From: Pseudomonadota bacterium
GTDB taxonomy: Bacteria; Pseudomonadota; Gammaproteobacteria; Burkholderiales; Rhodocyclaceae
Length of the DNA stretch: 64,000 nt
Assembly (NCBI GenBank): GCA_026399515.1
Contig: JAPLQT010000117.1
Span: 302,117-366,116, forward strand
Reading direction: 5' to 3'
Positions 35,242 to 43,787 of the stretch are shown here, piece by piece. A model generated the notes under the pieces. It did not search any database and was not told the DNA's origin. It was given only the letters and a program-made list of their open reading frames with translations. How positions within the stretch are numbered: position 1 is the stretch's first letter; the number at the start of each line of letters is the position of its first letter. Both the position numbers and the translations under genes were made by a program.

Positions 35242-35841
35242 TTAGAAATGGTTCGCTCTCTTGGCTATGCTTATTGCCGCCTGGACGATATTCTCACCCC
35301 ACTTCCCAGAGTGCCAATCTTCCTTCAATACATTCCGTTCTTCTACCAAATAGTGAGATTCGAGATTCGACCATGCAGCTGACGCTTCGCCCCCAAATGA
35401 CGGGATCAGCACCAAGGGCTTTCCGCCCGCCACTGCCAATTCAATCACCGGCCTCGTTCCGCTGACCCCACCACCTATGGCAAACACCGCATCGCTCTCA
35501 CGCAGAGCATGGCTGAATACCGTATTCCAATCACCCTTACAACTTACCCAACTCACTTTCACACCCGAATTGAACGTGTTGTTTTCATAGCGCAGCACAT
35601 CGGCTGTTGGATGAGCGACATATGTCTCAGGGTTAGCGCGAAAGAAAACCATTTCGCATCCCGCTTTACTGCTCGCTCCGCTCACAACATATGGGTCCGC
35701 CGTGTCCTCGTGGGCCGAACACAGGTGAAGTATCTGCTGCCGATCGACAAAGGCTTCGCCTAATTCGGCACACGCTTGCTTGAACCAGGCTTTCTTTTCA
35801 TTTTCAAGATGGCGAAGTGATCCGACAATCAAGAATTTCAT
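35242..35841 (-). CDS. SLOG-domain nucleotide-ligand sensor
   Basis: The 199-aa protein has a Rossmann fold of the SLOG/LOG type: FLIVGSLRHLENEKKAWF at the N-terminus, ESDAVFAIGGGVSGTRPVIELAVAGGKPLVLIP with the GGG ligand loop, and FGGEASAAW. SLOG proteins bind or cleave nucleotide-derived signals and often guard effector proteins in defence systems. It is translated after the overlapping 211-aa helical gene (ATGA), which would be its effector or partner. Enzyme activity of the TIR or nucleosidase kind cannot be judged. Confidence 0.75.
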   Translation of the reverse strand: MKFLIVGSLRHLENEKKAWFKQACAELGEAFVDRQQILHLCSAHEDTADPYVVSGASSKAGCEMVFFRANPETYVAHPTADVLRYENNTFNSGVKVSWVSCKGDWNTVFSHALRESDAVFAIGGGVSGTRPVIELAVAGGKPLVLIPSFGGEASAAWSNLESHYLVEERNVLKEDWHSGKWGENIVQAAISIAKRANHF

Positions 35842-36473
35842 TTGGATTGTTCTCCGCGCGTTTGCGAAGTGAGATTCTGGGCCACTTTGGCAACGAATTT
35901 GTCGGAGTCGTCTTTGTAGGACTCTATGAATTGTCGAGAGCCCTCCGTATCAGGAGACGCGAGCGCATTACACAGATATATCCAGCGTTTCGAAACGGGG
36001 TACTTAGGGTCTCTTATCCGGTCTATTGCAGTAGGAAGAACGTCACTTGGGGTAGCAAAGTAAGTGAGTGCAAAGGTCTTGAAGCGATCCATGTTATTCA
36101 AAACAGTCGCATAGAAATCTTCATGCATTGCGCGCGGAAGGTCCGGATAATCCAGCAATGGGTACATGACGCATAATCGTACTTCCAGTGGACGTTGCTT
36201 ATTGTTCCAAGTGTCGAGAAACTGCTTCTTGACTTTCAGCTCCGCATCCTTGAAAGCGCGAAGAAGACTCGTGGCCAGGTTGGCGGCTGGCCAATCGGCG
36301 CTTTCCATCAAACTAAAGAGGGCAGGCATGTCAATCAGTTGGACGGCTTTACAAAGCTCACTGACGCCAGGCGTCTTCTTCCATTCCAGAACCTCGGCTT
36401 CAACTAATGTTTTGCCAGTCGGAGCGGCAGCCACAATACGCGAGACGATATTCCTTGCATCGGTGTTTCCCAT
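35838..36473 (-). CDS. Helical repeat-like protein coupled to SLOG protein
   Basis: The 211-aa soluble protein consists mainly of alternating helices (LIDMPALFSLMESADWPAANLATSLLRAF is typical in character), suggesting a HEAT/ARM-like solenoid. I see no catalytic motif. Its stop overlaps the SLOG gene start (ATGA), which makes these two a strict pair. It may transmit or execute the SLOG protein's response; that role is inferred. Confidence 0.6.
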   Translation of the reverse strand: MGNTDARNIVSRIVAAAPTGKTLVEAEVLEWKKTPGVSELCKAVQLIDMPALFSLMESADWPAANLATSLLRAFKDAELKVKKQFLDTWNNKQRPLEVRLCVMYPLLDYPDLPRAMHEDFYATVLNNMDRFKTFALTYFATPSDVLPTAIDRIRDPKYPVSKRWIYLCNALASPDTEGSRQFIESYKDDSDKFVAKVAQNLTSQTRGEQSK

Positions 36474-36513
36474 GAGCGCGTTCCTCCCTGTTATCGATGG
36501 ACCATTCCAGCAA

Positions 36514-37254
36514 TCATCCTACGGGTTTCACCACTCTGAACCCCGCATAAGGGCAGTCTTCCTCGAAGCCATCCCAGAACGCTCCGAGTTCGGCTCGTCC
36601 TTCTGGCGTGACCTTGATGGGGCACCAGGTGAAGTCCTTCCAACCGGTCCGGGTCGCCGATTCCTCGTAGTCTGCTCGCGAGAAATCCGAGTAGAAGGCC
36701 GTACAACGCACGCCCGCAGCATCAATGAAGTCGGCGCCTAGACTCCCGTCCGGTTCGCGGAAGTACCTACGGTTGTATAACACTTGCCCGAAGCGCATGA
36801 AGTCAGGGTTCATGACGAGGGCAGCAAAATGGCCCCCTGGCTTCAGGAGTTGGTAGGTCGACAAGAAAAACTCGTCCAGCTGTGCTTGATCCGTCGCATA
36901 GTGAAGAACGGTTACGGCGATTGCAAAATCGAACGGAGAGCAGAGGATAATTGCGACGATGTCGACGGGGTCTGCATGGACGTACTTGATTCCCAGTGGT
37001 TCCCTTTCCTCCTCCAGACGCGCCTGTCTGATCTGCTCAATGGAGTTGTCGTACGCGCAGACCACCGCGCCCGTTCGGGCCATCATCCGGGTGAAACTAC
37101 CCTCGCCGCAGCCAATGTCGAGAACCCGCATGCCGCGCACTTGCGGGGGCAACTGCGCGAGCGCCCAAGGGTATTGCACGAACCGTTTCGATTCGTCATG
37201 GTCAACAAGGTCCGCCCAAGCTGTGCTGATGGCGTCATAGTTGAAGTGCCTCAT
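36514..37254 (-). CDS. SAM-dependent methyltransferase (class I)
   Basis: The 246-aa enzyme has the class I methyltransferase motif I VLDIGCGEGSFTRMMA, motif II-like VVCAYDNSIEQIRQAR, and FDFAIAVTVLHYA with LKPGGHFAALVMNP (motifs IV-VI). The closest pattern is that of small-molecule or UbiE/toxoflavin-type methyltransferases. Its 3' end lies 40 bp upstream of the helical-repeat gene in the same direction, so it may belong with the SLOG pair. The substrate is unknown. Confidence 0.88.
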   Translation of the reverse strand: MRHFNYDAISTAWADLVDHDESKRFVQYPWALAQLPPQVRGMRVLDIGCGEGSFTRMMARTGAVVCAYDNSIEQIRQARLEEEREPLGIKYVHADPVDIVAIILCSPFDFAIAVTVLHYATDQAQLDEFFLSTYQLLKPGGHFAALVMNPDFMRFGQVLYNRRYFREPDGSLGADFIDAAGVRCTAFYSDFSRADYEESATRTGWKDFTWCPIKVTPEGRAELGAFWDGFEEDCPYAGFRVVKPVG

Positions 37255-37301
37255 GCTCTTATAGAATCCTCGATAACATTTCTATCCCTGGTTGGCTAAG
37301 T

Positions 37302-37547
37302 TTAACCCAACCTGGAAATCTCCCAAAGCTGAATACCCGCTATCTGCAACTGTTGATGGACCTGCTCCATGCCCATGAAGTGCGGGATGCTGACGACCGA
37401 GAGGATCTGTCTGTTGAGAGAAACTGCAAGATCATCTGGGCTTGGATAGCGTTCGACGGCCAGAGCAGGTAATGACTTAGGTTCACGGCTGCTTAGCCCC
37501 ATTTGTCCCACCCCAGGGACTCGGTTAGACTGTTTGTTGCGCATCAA
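37302..37547 (-). CDS. Possible small protein before methyltransferase gene
   Basis: An 81-aa open frame, 47 bp upstream of and co-directional with the methyltransferase gene. The C-terminal half (SLNRQILSVVSIPHFMGM) has ordinary protein character, but no domain is recognised and no ribosome binding site is clear. It covers most of the 356-bp gap 37255-37610, which must also hold the promoter for the papain-like gene. Confidence 0.25.
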   Translation of the reverse strand: MMRNKQSNRVPGVGQMGLSSREPKSLPALAVERYPSPDDLAVSLNRQILSVVSIPHFMGMEQVHQQLQIAGIQLWEISRLG

Positions 37548-37610
37548 GTCTTTCGGGGACCTTACCGATCAGTTGCGGACCAAATAAGCGCTTTAGTTTG
37601 GAGGAAGATC

Positions 37611-39305
37611 GTGCTGCGAATTTTGCTGCTTTTCATGTGCCTATTGTGCTTAAACGCCGCGGCAGGTTCCGCTGGACGCTATGGCATGGGCTACGTCCCT
37701 GTCTCCTCGTCGACGTATGCCAGCTTTCAGACTGCGCCCCGCTTTCGGGCATTCTTGCCCGAAAGCGTCGATCTTTCCGACCGCTTCCCCAAGCCTGGCT
37801 ACCAAGGGCAACAAGGATCTTGCAGCGCTTGGGCGACCGCATACGCGCTTCGCAGTTACCACCAAGCCAAGAAGCGGAACTGGAAACCAGTTGGAGACAC
37901 GCAGGTATTTAGTCCATCTTACGTTTTCAACCAGCTAAGTTCCAGCGGGCAGTGTAACGGCGCGTCGATACCCGCCACGCTGGATCTCATGAAGTCGCAA
38001 GGTGTTGCGTCACTTGCGAACTTTCCCTATCGAGAAGACAATTGCTTGTCCCAACCGAGTTCAGACACAAAGAACATCGCCAGTAGTTTTCGTATCAAGT
38101 CTTGGAGCGCGATCGGCAGCAAGTCTAGCCTTGATGACGTGAAGGGTCAGTTGGCGAACGGCAATCCTGTCGTATTCGGCATGAACATATCCGACTCCTT
38201 CAAAGAATTGCATGGTGACCGAGTTTACGACGACACGTCATCACCGCGCATTGGTGGACATGCCATGGTATTGGTGGGATATAGCGACCATCGAGAAGCA
38301 TTCAAAGTGATCAATTCCTGGGGAACGGATTGGGGCGCCGGTGGCTTCGGATGGATCTCCTATAGAGCGGCTCAAGCACTCAATAATTGGCACGAATATT
38401 ATGTGATCGATGAGACCTTCGATCCCGTGCCATTACCTGACCCGCTCCCGTTAGTGACACGTTTGAAGCCGGAGCCACCGACGCCTGCTGTTATCACGCC
38501 TCCACCGGAACCGCCGACCCCCGTCGTTGTTCCGCCTCCACCGAAACCTCCAACACCAATTATTATTACGCCAACTCCGCAACCGCCGGTCATCGTAATA
38601 CCTCCGCGCCGCGTCGAACCAACGCTGGAGGAGATTCACAAGGCAGTGACAAGTCTTGTTAAACAGATTCCGTGCTCGCGTATTGATGCGTCCTTGGGAG
38701 TTGATCTTTCGGTAGGACTCGCCGGATTCATAGGGTCCGATGCTGAACTGGAAAAGCTTCAGGGTGAACTGTCTTCACTGAATGGCGTTAAGCAAGTGAG
38801 TAGCAATGTGAGCGTTCGGCCGTGGCCGCAATGTGAGGTTCTGCTCAACTTTGCCGCGCCGCTTTCTGTGGAAAAGGGTCTAAAGGTTAGATTGGGAGGG
38901 GCGAGCAGGGATGAATTCAAGTCGGGTGATTCGCTGACCATCGAAGTCGATACGCCCTCGTTTCCTAGCTATCTCTATGTCAGTTATCTTCAGGCCAGCG
39001 GAGAAGTCGTCAACTTGTCATGGCCAACCCGACGCTCGCCGAAGTTGGTTCCAGCAAACGCCAAACTGCGCTTCGGCGGCGGCAGCAATGGTCAGCCGGT
39101 ATTCCGAGTCGGACCACCATTTGGCGATGAGATCGTGATCGTCGTTGCTTCACGGACCTTGCTCTTCGATGCCGATCTGCCAGACACGTCTAATGACCGA
39201 GATTACTTGACGTCATTCCGGCGGGCGATAAAAGTGCGTCGAGGTGCAGGCCATGATAAAGGCGTAGTCACTGCGGCTGTCGCCACGATACATACACAAC
39301 AATAA
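37611..39305 (+). CDS. Exported papain-like (C1) protease with proline-rich linker
   Basis: The 564-aa protein starts at a GTG preceded by GGAGGA (37600-37605). A signal peptide (ILLLFMCLLCLNAAAG) is followed by a papain-type domain with C in QGSCSAWATAYA (about 70), H in GGHAMVLVGY (about 216) and N in VINSWGTDWGAGGFGWI (about 234). A proline-rich linker with repeated PP..PTP units (about 285-325) leads to a BON-like region and a C-terminal DUF4384-type beta domain. It should act in the periplasm or at the surface. It begins the envelope cluster, 15 bp before an OmpA-domain gene. Confidence 0.88.
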   Translation: MLRILLLFMCLLCLNAAAGSAGRYGMGYVPVSSSTYASFQTAPRFRAFLPESVDLSDRFPKPGYQGQQGSCSAWATAYALRSYHQAKKRNWKPVGDTQVFSPSYVFNQLSSSGQCNGASIPATLDLMKSQGVASLANFPYREDNCLSQPSSDTKNIASSFRIKSWSAIGSKSSLDDVKGQLANGNPVVFGMNISDSFKELHGDRVYDDTSSPRIGGHAMVLVGYSDHREAFKVINSWGTDWGAGGFGWISYRAAQALNNWHEYYVIDETFDPVPLPDPLPLVTRLKPEPPTPAVITPPPEPPTPVVVPPPPKPPTPIIITPTPQPPVIVIPPRRVEPTLEEIHKAVTSLVKQIPCSRIDASLGVDLSVGLAGFIGSDAELEKLQGELSSLNGVKQVSSNVSVRPWPQCEVLLNFAAPLSVEKGLKVRLGGASRDEFKSGDSLTIEVDTPSFPSYLYVSYLQASGEVVNLSWPTRRSPKLVPANAKLRFGGGSNGQPVFRVGPPFGDEIVIVVASRTLLFDADLPDTSNDRDYLTSFRRAIKVRRGAGHDKGVVTAAVATIHTQQ

Positions 39306-39320
39306 ATTGGAGATGTTGCA

Positions 39321-39887
39321 ATGTCGCGCCCCCTATCCTTTCTTGCCGCATTGTTGCTGACTACCTGCTCTTTTGCGCAAGACAATGACCACCGCCCATC
39401 GGCGGACGAGATATTGTTGCGCCTGTCGCCCAGCGCAAATGACCCAGAAATGAGAAGCAAGGGATTTGTCACGGGAAAAGCCAAAGGCATCTCCGTTGAA
39501 GGCGCCAGGGTGCAACCAACCGTGCAAACAGACGTGCAAAGACCCAGCGTCGATCTGGAAGTCAATTTCAACTACAACTCGGCGACATTGAGCCCGGATG
39601 CATTTCAAGTCCTGGATAATCTTGGAAAGGCGCTGAGCGATCCCGAGCTACAGTCCTCTTCCTTCATGGTGGCGGGACACACGGATGCCGCCGGCAGCGA
39701 GGCCTACAATTTGGCGCTGTCCAAGCGTCGTGCACAGACAGTGGCCAAATATCTCCGTGACAAGCACCATATCGAGCCATCCCGCCTACGGGTTGAAGGG
39801 TACGGCAAGCGGCGACTGCTTGATGCGGCTAATCCCTTAAGCGCCCTTAATCGACGTGTCGAAGTCGTCAATCTTGGAGCGCAGTGA
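39321..39887 (+). CDS. OmpA-domain periplasmic protein
   Basis: The 188-aa protein has an N-terminal signal (LSFLAALLLTTCSFAQ; Cys is present but the lipobox is imperfect) and a C-terminal OmpA peptidoglycan-binding domain: VNFNYNSATLSPDA, VAGHTDAAGSEAYNLALSKRRA, VAKYLRDKH, VEGYGKRRLLD, NRRVEV. OmpA domains of this type hold envelope proteins to peptidoglycan. A good ribosome binding site (GGAG) precedes it and it follows the papain-like gene by 15 bp. Confidence 0.88.
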   Translation: MSRPLSFLAALLLTTCSFAQDNDHRPSADEILLRLSPSANDPEMRSKGFVTGKAKGISVEGARVQPTVQTDVQRPSVDLEVNFNYNSATLSPDAFQVLDNLGKALSDPELQSSSFMVAGHTDAAGSEAYNLALSKRRAQTVAKYLRDKHHIEPSRLRVEGYGKRRLLDAANPLSALNRRVEVVNLGAQ

Positions 39888-40059
39888 GTAGCGGAATATT
39901 CCGACGGCCATCACCTTCATTTTCGTTGATGAGACTTTCCGGTTAGCGTGCAACAGGAATATCCCGGCCATTCCAAAGTGAGCAGCCGGTTGCTTTAATG
40001 GATGTTGCCAAGACTTGTAAGACTTTCAAGGTTCTGATGGCCCTTTCGTATGGAATGTT

Positions 40060-41766
40060 ATGCCCGGCAGCGAATCGAGTCTAACCGTTAGCGACTCTCC
40101 AAGCGAGACAGCAGTCTGGCTAACGGGTGACTTCGATGGACACTACGATGGGGCAAATCAGTCTCCGGTAGATGCCTCCAGTGTTTCGGCGAGAGAGTAC
40201 CCAATCACGATCCGAAAGGGCGTTCTATCTAACGTCCGTCGCGTCGGCGGTCCGCCGGATGGACTCTTGCCGGATGAGCCGCCCCCTTTTAGGCAGATGC
40301 GCCTGAGTGAGGTTCTGATTGCACAGGACGCCACGGAACAGTCATTCGTACCCGTTCCTCTCAACGATTTTCGGTTGCACCGTTGGAGCACGGTGGCTTT
40401 CAGTGAGATAGCCGAATCCGATCGCGGGCGAGGCGTCGTCGGTCGCATAAAAGGTAAAGCTTATGGCTACATTGCGCCCCGTGGGACAATCAAACCACCC
40501 CAATCGAGGGTTTCCGAGACCAGCGCAGTTGCACTGGGATCGGAAGGCATCCATAAGGGTGATGGCCGCATTGTGTCCGCCGAAACAATGACCTCATCTC
40601 AACCGTCAGTTCCTGAGATCCAGACAAAGGCACCGGCATCGGTTGGCATGCGGTCAGATGGCACGGTGGACCCCAGTGTCAGGAATCTCTTCAGCCCGCC
40701 GGTGGAGCCAGAACGTCTAACTGGATCATCCTTGCCTGCCTCAGGCGGTTCTTCTCCCTGCTTGTGCTGCCACCCGGCATTTGTATATTTGCTGTCAGGT
40801 ATTGTCTGGGCCGGTTGCGGTATCAAAGTGGGACTGGTTGGGCTGCTGACGATGACTCTGGCTTGCTGGTTGAATAGACAAGTCTCCAGGAAAGGCGAAA
40901 CAGGCACTCTTGTCAATCGTCGCTTTGGATGGAACCTGATGTTCATTGAAGGCCCGTGGCTTGGGCCGGCGCTTGCGGTATTGTCTGCGATTGGCATTGC
41001 GCTTTTTTTGTTTCCGACTCGTCAACAAGACTGCGCTAACCCCAATGCATGGCTGCTGCTATTACCCTTGCTCGCTCTACTGCTTGGAGCATTCGTTGAT
41101 AGCTGCCGGGTCAAACTGATTCTTTTCATTCTGTGGTTTATTGTCCTGCTTTGTTGGGGCGGATTGCACATAGACGGATGCAATCGGATCGGTGGCTCTG
41201 GCTGGTTGGCTCCGATTAAGGCCAGTCTGTCGACCATTAGTCAAAAAATTGACAACTTCTTCGCGTTTGATATCGCTTCAAGCACTGTTAGCGATGCATC
41301 ACAGAATTTCCCGGATGAACGTCGCCTGTCGGTCGATGATGTCAAGAACAATCCCAATTTGTTGTCGAACTGCCGCAACAGCGTCTATTTCCCAAATGCC
41401 ACTATGTTCGAACATGGGGACCATCAAATTCTGCCGAGGGCCGAAGCCCAGCTCGCAAAGTTGGACGTGCTGCGATCTGCGAATCAGGACGTAAAGATTG
41501 TAGTGATCGGTCATGCGGATCGGTCCGGCGAAACCACACCAGACGGGATTTTTCACAATATTGAACTCAGCGAACGCCGCGCCAATTCAGTATCGGACTG
41601 GCTTATTGCACATGGGTGGCGTCCTGACCAAATTGAAGCGCGTGGTGTTGGCAGCCGCTTTCCACTAATTGATGCTCCCGGCGATCAACCTTTCAATCGT
41701 CGGGTGGAAATAAAGCTGCACTGCCGCAATAACGAAGCAGGGCAACCCATCCCGGGCGGACAATAA
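40060..41766 (+). CDS. Membrane protein with C-terminal OmpA domain
   Basis: The 568-aa protein starts with a polar region of about 235 residues, then a cysteine-rich stretch and about six hydrophobic segments (about 236-380, including FVYLLSGIVWAGCGI and LLLLPLLALLLGAFV), and ends in an OmpA domain: VYFPNATMFEHGDHQILPRA, IVVIGHADRSGET, ELSERRANSVSDWL, ARGVGSRFPL, FNRRVEIKL. Membrane helices plus a peptidoglycan-binding end is the layout of a stator-like or envelope-spanning component. It is the second OmpA protein of the cluster. Confidence 0.85.
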   Translation: MPGSESSLTVSDSPSETAVWLTGDFDGHYDGANQSPVDASSVSAREYPITIRKGVLSNVRRVGGPPDGLLPDEPPPFRQMRLSEVLIAQDATEQSFVPVPLNDFRLHRWSTVAFSEIAESDRGRGVVGRIKGKAYGYIAPRGTIKPPQSRVSETSAVALGSEGIHKGDGRIVSAETMTSSQPSVPEIQTKAPASVGMRSDGTVDPSVRNLFSPPVEPERLTGSSLPASGGSSPCLCCHPAFVYLLSGIVWAGCGIKVGLVGLLTMTLACWLNRQVSRKGETGTLVNRRFGWNLMFIEGPWLGPALAVLSAIGIALFLFPTRQQDCANPNAWLLLLPLLALLLGAFVDSCRVKLILFILWFIVLLCWGGLHIDGCNRIGGSGWLAPIKASLSTISQKIDNFFAFDIASSTVSDASQNFPDERRLSVDDVKNNPNLLSNCRNSVYFPNATMFEHGDHQILPRAEAQLAKLDVLRSANQDVKIVVIGHADRSGETTPDGIFHNIELSERRANSVSDWLIAHGWRPDQIEARGVGSRFPLIDAPGDQPFNRRVEIKLHCRNNEAGQPIPGGQ

Positions 41767-41836
41767 GGTTGCGACTTCCGGTTAATACTCCTATATCCTT
41801 TGCGAACACAACCGCTAAAACACGGGTATCAACACG

Positions 41837-42412
41837 ATGAATTGGCTAAGTAGACCCACAATCGAGTCTTGCGTGGTCGATCATGATCCGATATGCATAG
41901 GCCCATTGACGCCCGTGACGCTGTCTCTGCAAGGTTGGGGTTATGTCAGCATTACCGCCCACGAGCATCCGAACTGGCCCGGCCTGCGCAATACTTTCGT
42001 TCCCGGCAGGAACGTGCTGACGTTTGTTGCCCCTACCGGTGCAAACCTACGCATTCGCTGCGGCAACTTGTTTGGGTGGGTAAACGCAGCTTTCGCCGTG
42101 CGGGAAAGAAACATGGAATTGGGCACGTTTAATCTGCCGGATGTCAAAGCCACCTCACCCCGTGTCGTCATCAATCTGCCGCGAGGTACAGGTTGGGCTA
42201 GGGAGATTTTTGCGAAACGACACCGTTGGCTGACACCGCGGATGGGCGCCATCAAATTGGCAAAAGCGACTATCGGAAACGTCAGTGGCTCAGTTTGCCT
42301 GCAAAAGGGAGAGGTTTTTATCCCGTCTGGCAATATCTTGTATAAACCTATTAGATTGGTTATCCGCCGTAAACAGATCCAGCCATGGATCGAAGATCGT
42401 CATTCTTCCTAA
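41837..42412 (+). CDS. Unknown protein of the envelope protease cluster
   Basis: The 191-aa protein is predicted to be mostly beta strand (VTLSLQGWGYVSITAHE, NVLTFVAPTGANLRIRCG) and has no signal peptide or membrane segment. No family is recognised. It lies between the membrane OmpA protein and the first DUF4407 protein, with short gaps (70 and 17 bp), so it is most likely a soluble part of the same complex. Confidence 0.6.
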   Translation: MNWLSRPTIESCVVDHDPICIGPLTPVTLSLQGWGYVSITAHEHPNWPGLRNTFVPGRNVLTFVAPTGANLRIRCGNLFGWVNAAFAVRERNMELGTFNLPDVKATSPRVVINLPRGTGWAREIFAKRHRWLTPRMGAIKLAKATIGNVSGSVCLQKGEVFIPSGNILYKPIRLVIRRKQIQPWIEDRHSS

Positions 42413-42429
42413 ATGAAAGGCACACAACC

Positions 42430-43752
42430 ATGACTGCAGACCAAGAAGTCTACGATCCCGACAAACTGGACACGTATAAATACACAACGGAATTTTCCAA
42501 GTTTCGTAAATTTCTGTGGTTTTGCGCCGGTGCCGATAGCGAATTGCTGAAACGGTGCCCTTACTCCGAACGCGTCAAGGAAGAGGGAATCGGCGGAATC
42601 GTGCTGGCAACCTCGTGCTTGGCGCTCATTTCAGGCGCCTACGCGATGTACACGGTATTCGCCCCGAAACTCGGTTCAGCGTTGTCGGACCAACAGCAGA
42701 TAATCGATATTCCGACGTTTGTCCTGGCGGCACTGTTTGGCATTGTATGGTCGCTGGTTATATTCAACCTCGACCGTTTTGTCGTCTCGTCGACTGGCCA
42801 TGGCGACGGAACTGCTGACATTACGCGGGGCGAGTTGATTGGGGCACTCCCAAGATTGCTATTGGCCGCTGTGATCGCCTTTTCGCTAGCTAAACCGCTT
42901 GAGATTCGCATAATGAAGTCGGAAATTGAGGCGGAACTCAACCATCAACAACAAAGGTACGCCAAAGAAACCAGTGAGGCGGCTGAGGCAAGATTTGGCG
43001 AACGGAAGGTATTTCTTGAGAAGAGGAAGTCGGAAGCAACTACCGCACTCAGGGACAGACAAACGCTTTTCGACAAACTGGGGTTGGAAATCCGTGATCA
43101 GCTAAACAAACTCGAACTGGAGGCAGACGGAATCTCGGGGAGCGGCAAGAAAGGCGAAGGCCCTGCCTATCGGACGAAGAAGCAAAATCTGGATAAGCGA
43201 GAAACCGAACGAAAAGAATCGATCGAAAGCTTTGCGCCAGAGAAGTTGCGCTTGGAGGGGCAGGTTAAGCAGGCGGATGCAGATCTGGAGGCGGCCAGAG
43301 TCGAGCGCGATACGCAGGTGGACAACCATAGAAGGGAGGCCGCCAAGTTGGATGGATTGATGAAGCGCATCGAGATCGCTGATGAAAAATACCCGGCGGC
43401 TTCTTGGGTGCTGACCCTCTTACTGTTGGCGATCGAGATTTCGCCAATTTTCTTCAAGATGATGGTGATCCGTGGCCCATACGACTACCTGAGGGACAAT
43501 CAGAATGAGATCGTAAAGGCCAGGTATGGGATCGCTACGACAACCAGGATCGACCCACAGCAGGACAACAAACAGATTGTGGGAGACATATTTCACGAAG
43601 CCGAGACTATTCGGGAGTTCCGCGTTGGGCAGCTTCGCGCCGAACAGCAGCTTGCTGACATAGCGCAGGAGAAGTTTGTAGAAATTACGCGCGAGGATAT
43701 AGACACCAATCCTGGCAAATATATTCTGCACGCTGATACGCCAAAGGCATAA
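42430..43752 (+). CDS. DUF4407-type membrane coiled-coil protein
   Basis: The 440-aa protein starts MTADQEVYDP (ribosome binding site GAAAGG). It has membrane segments at about 60-85, 100-120 and 145-165, the motif IFNLDRFVVSSTGHGDGT, then a long coiled coil of about 180 residues rich in E, K and R, and a last membrane segment (VLTLLLLAIEISPIFFKMMV) followed by GPYDYLRDNQNEI. This is the DUF4407 pattern. The coiled coil must lie on one side of the membrane as a stalk. A second, shorter member is encoded at 45617-46732, on the other side of the caspase-like gene. Confidence 0.85.
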   Translation: MTADQEVYDPDKLDTYKYTTEFSKFRKFLWFCAGADSELLKRCPYSERVKEEGIGGIVLATSCLALISGAYAMYTVFAPKLGSALSDQQQIIDIPTFVLAALFGIVWSLVIFNLDRFVVSSTGHGDGTADITRGELIGALPRLLLAAVIAFSLAKPLEIRIMKSEIEAELNHQQQRYAKETSEAAEARFGERKVFLEKRKSEATTALRDRQTLFDKLGLEIRDQLNKLELEADGISGSGKKGEGPAYRTKKQNLDKRETERKESIESFAPEKLRLEGQVKQADADLEAARVERDTQVDNHRREAAKLDGLMKRIEIADEKYPAASWVLTLLLLAIEISPIFFKMMVIRGPYDYLRDNQNEIVKARYGIATTTRIDPQQDNKQIVGDIFHEAETIREFRVGQLRAEQQLADIAQEKFVEITREDIDTNPGKYILHADTPKA

Positions 43753-43787
43753 CGCTTAGATTGCAATTCCAGTTGCCTATATGACCG

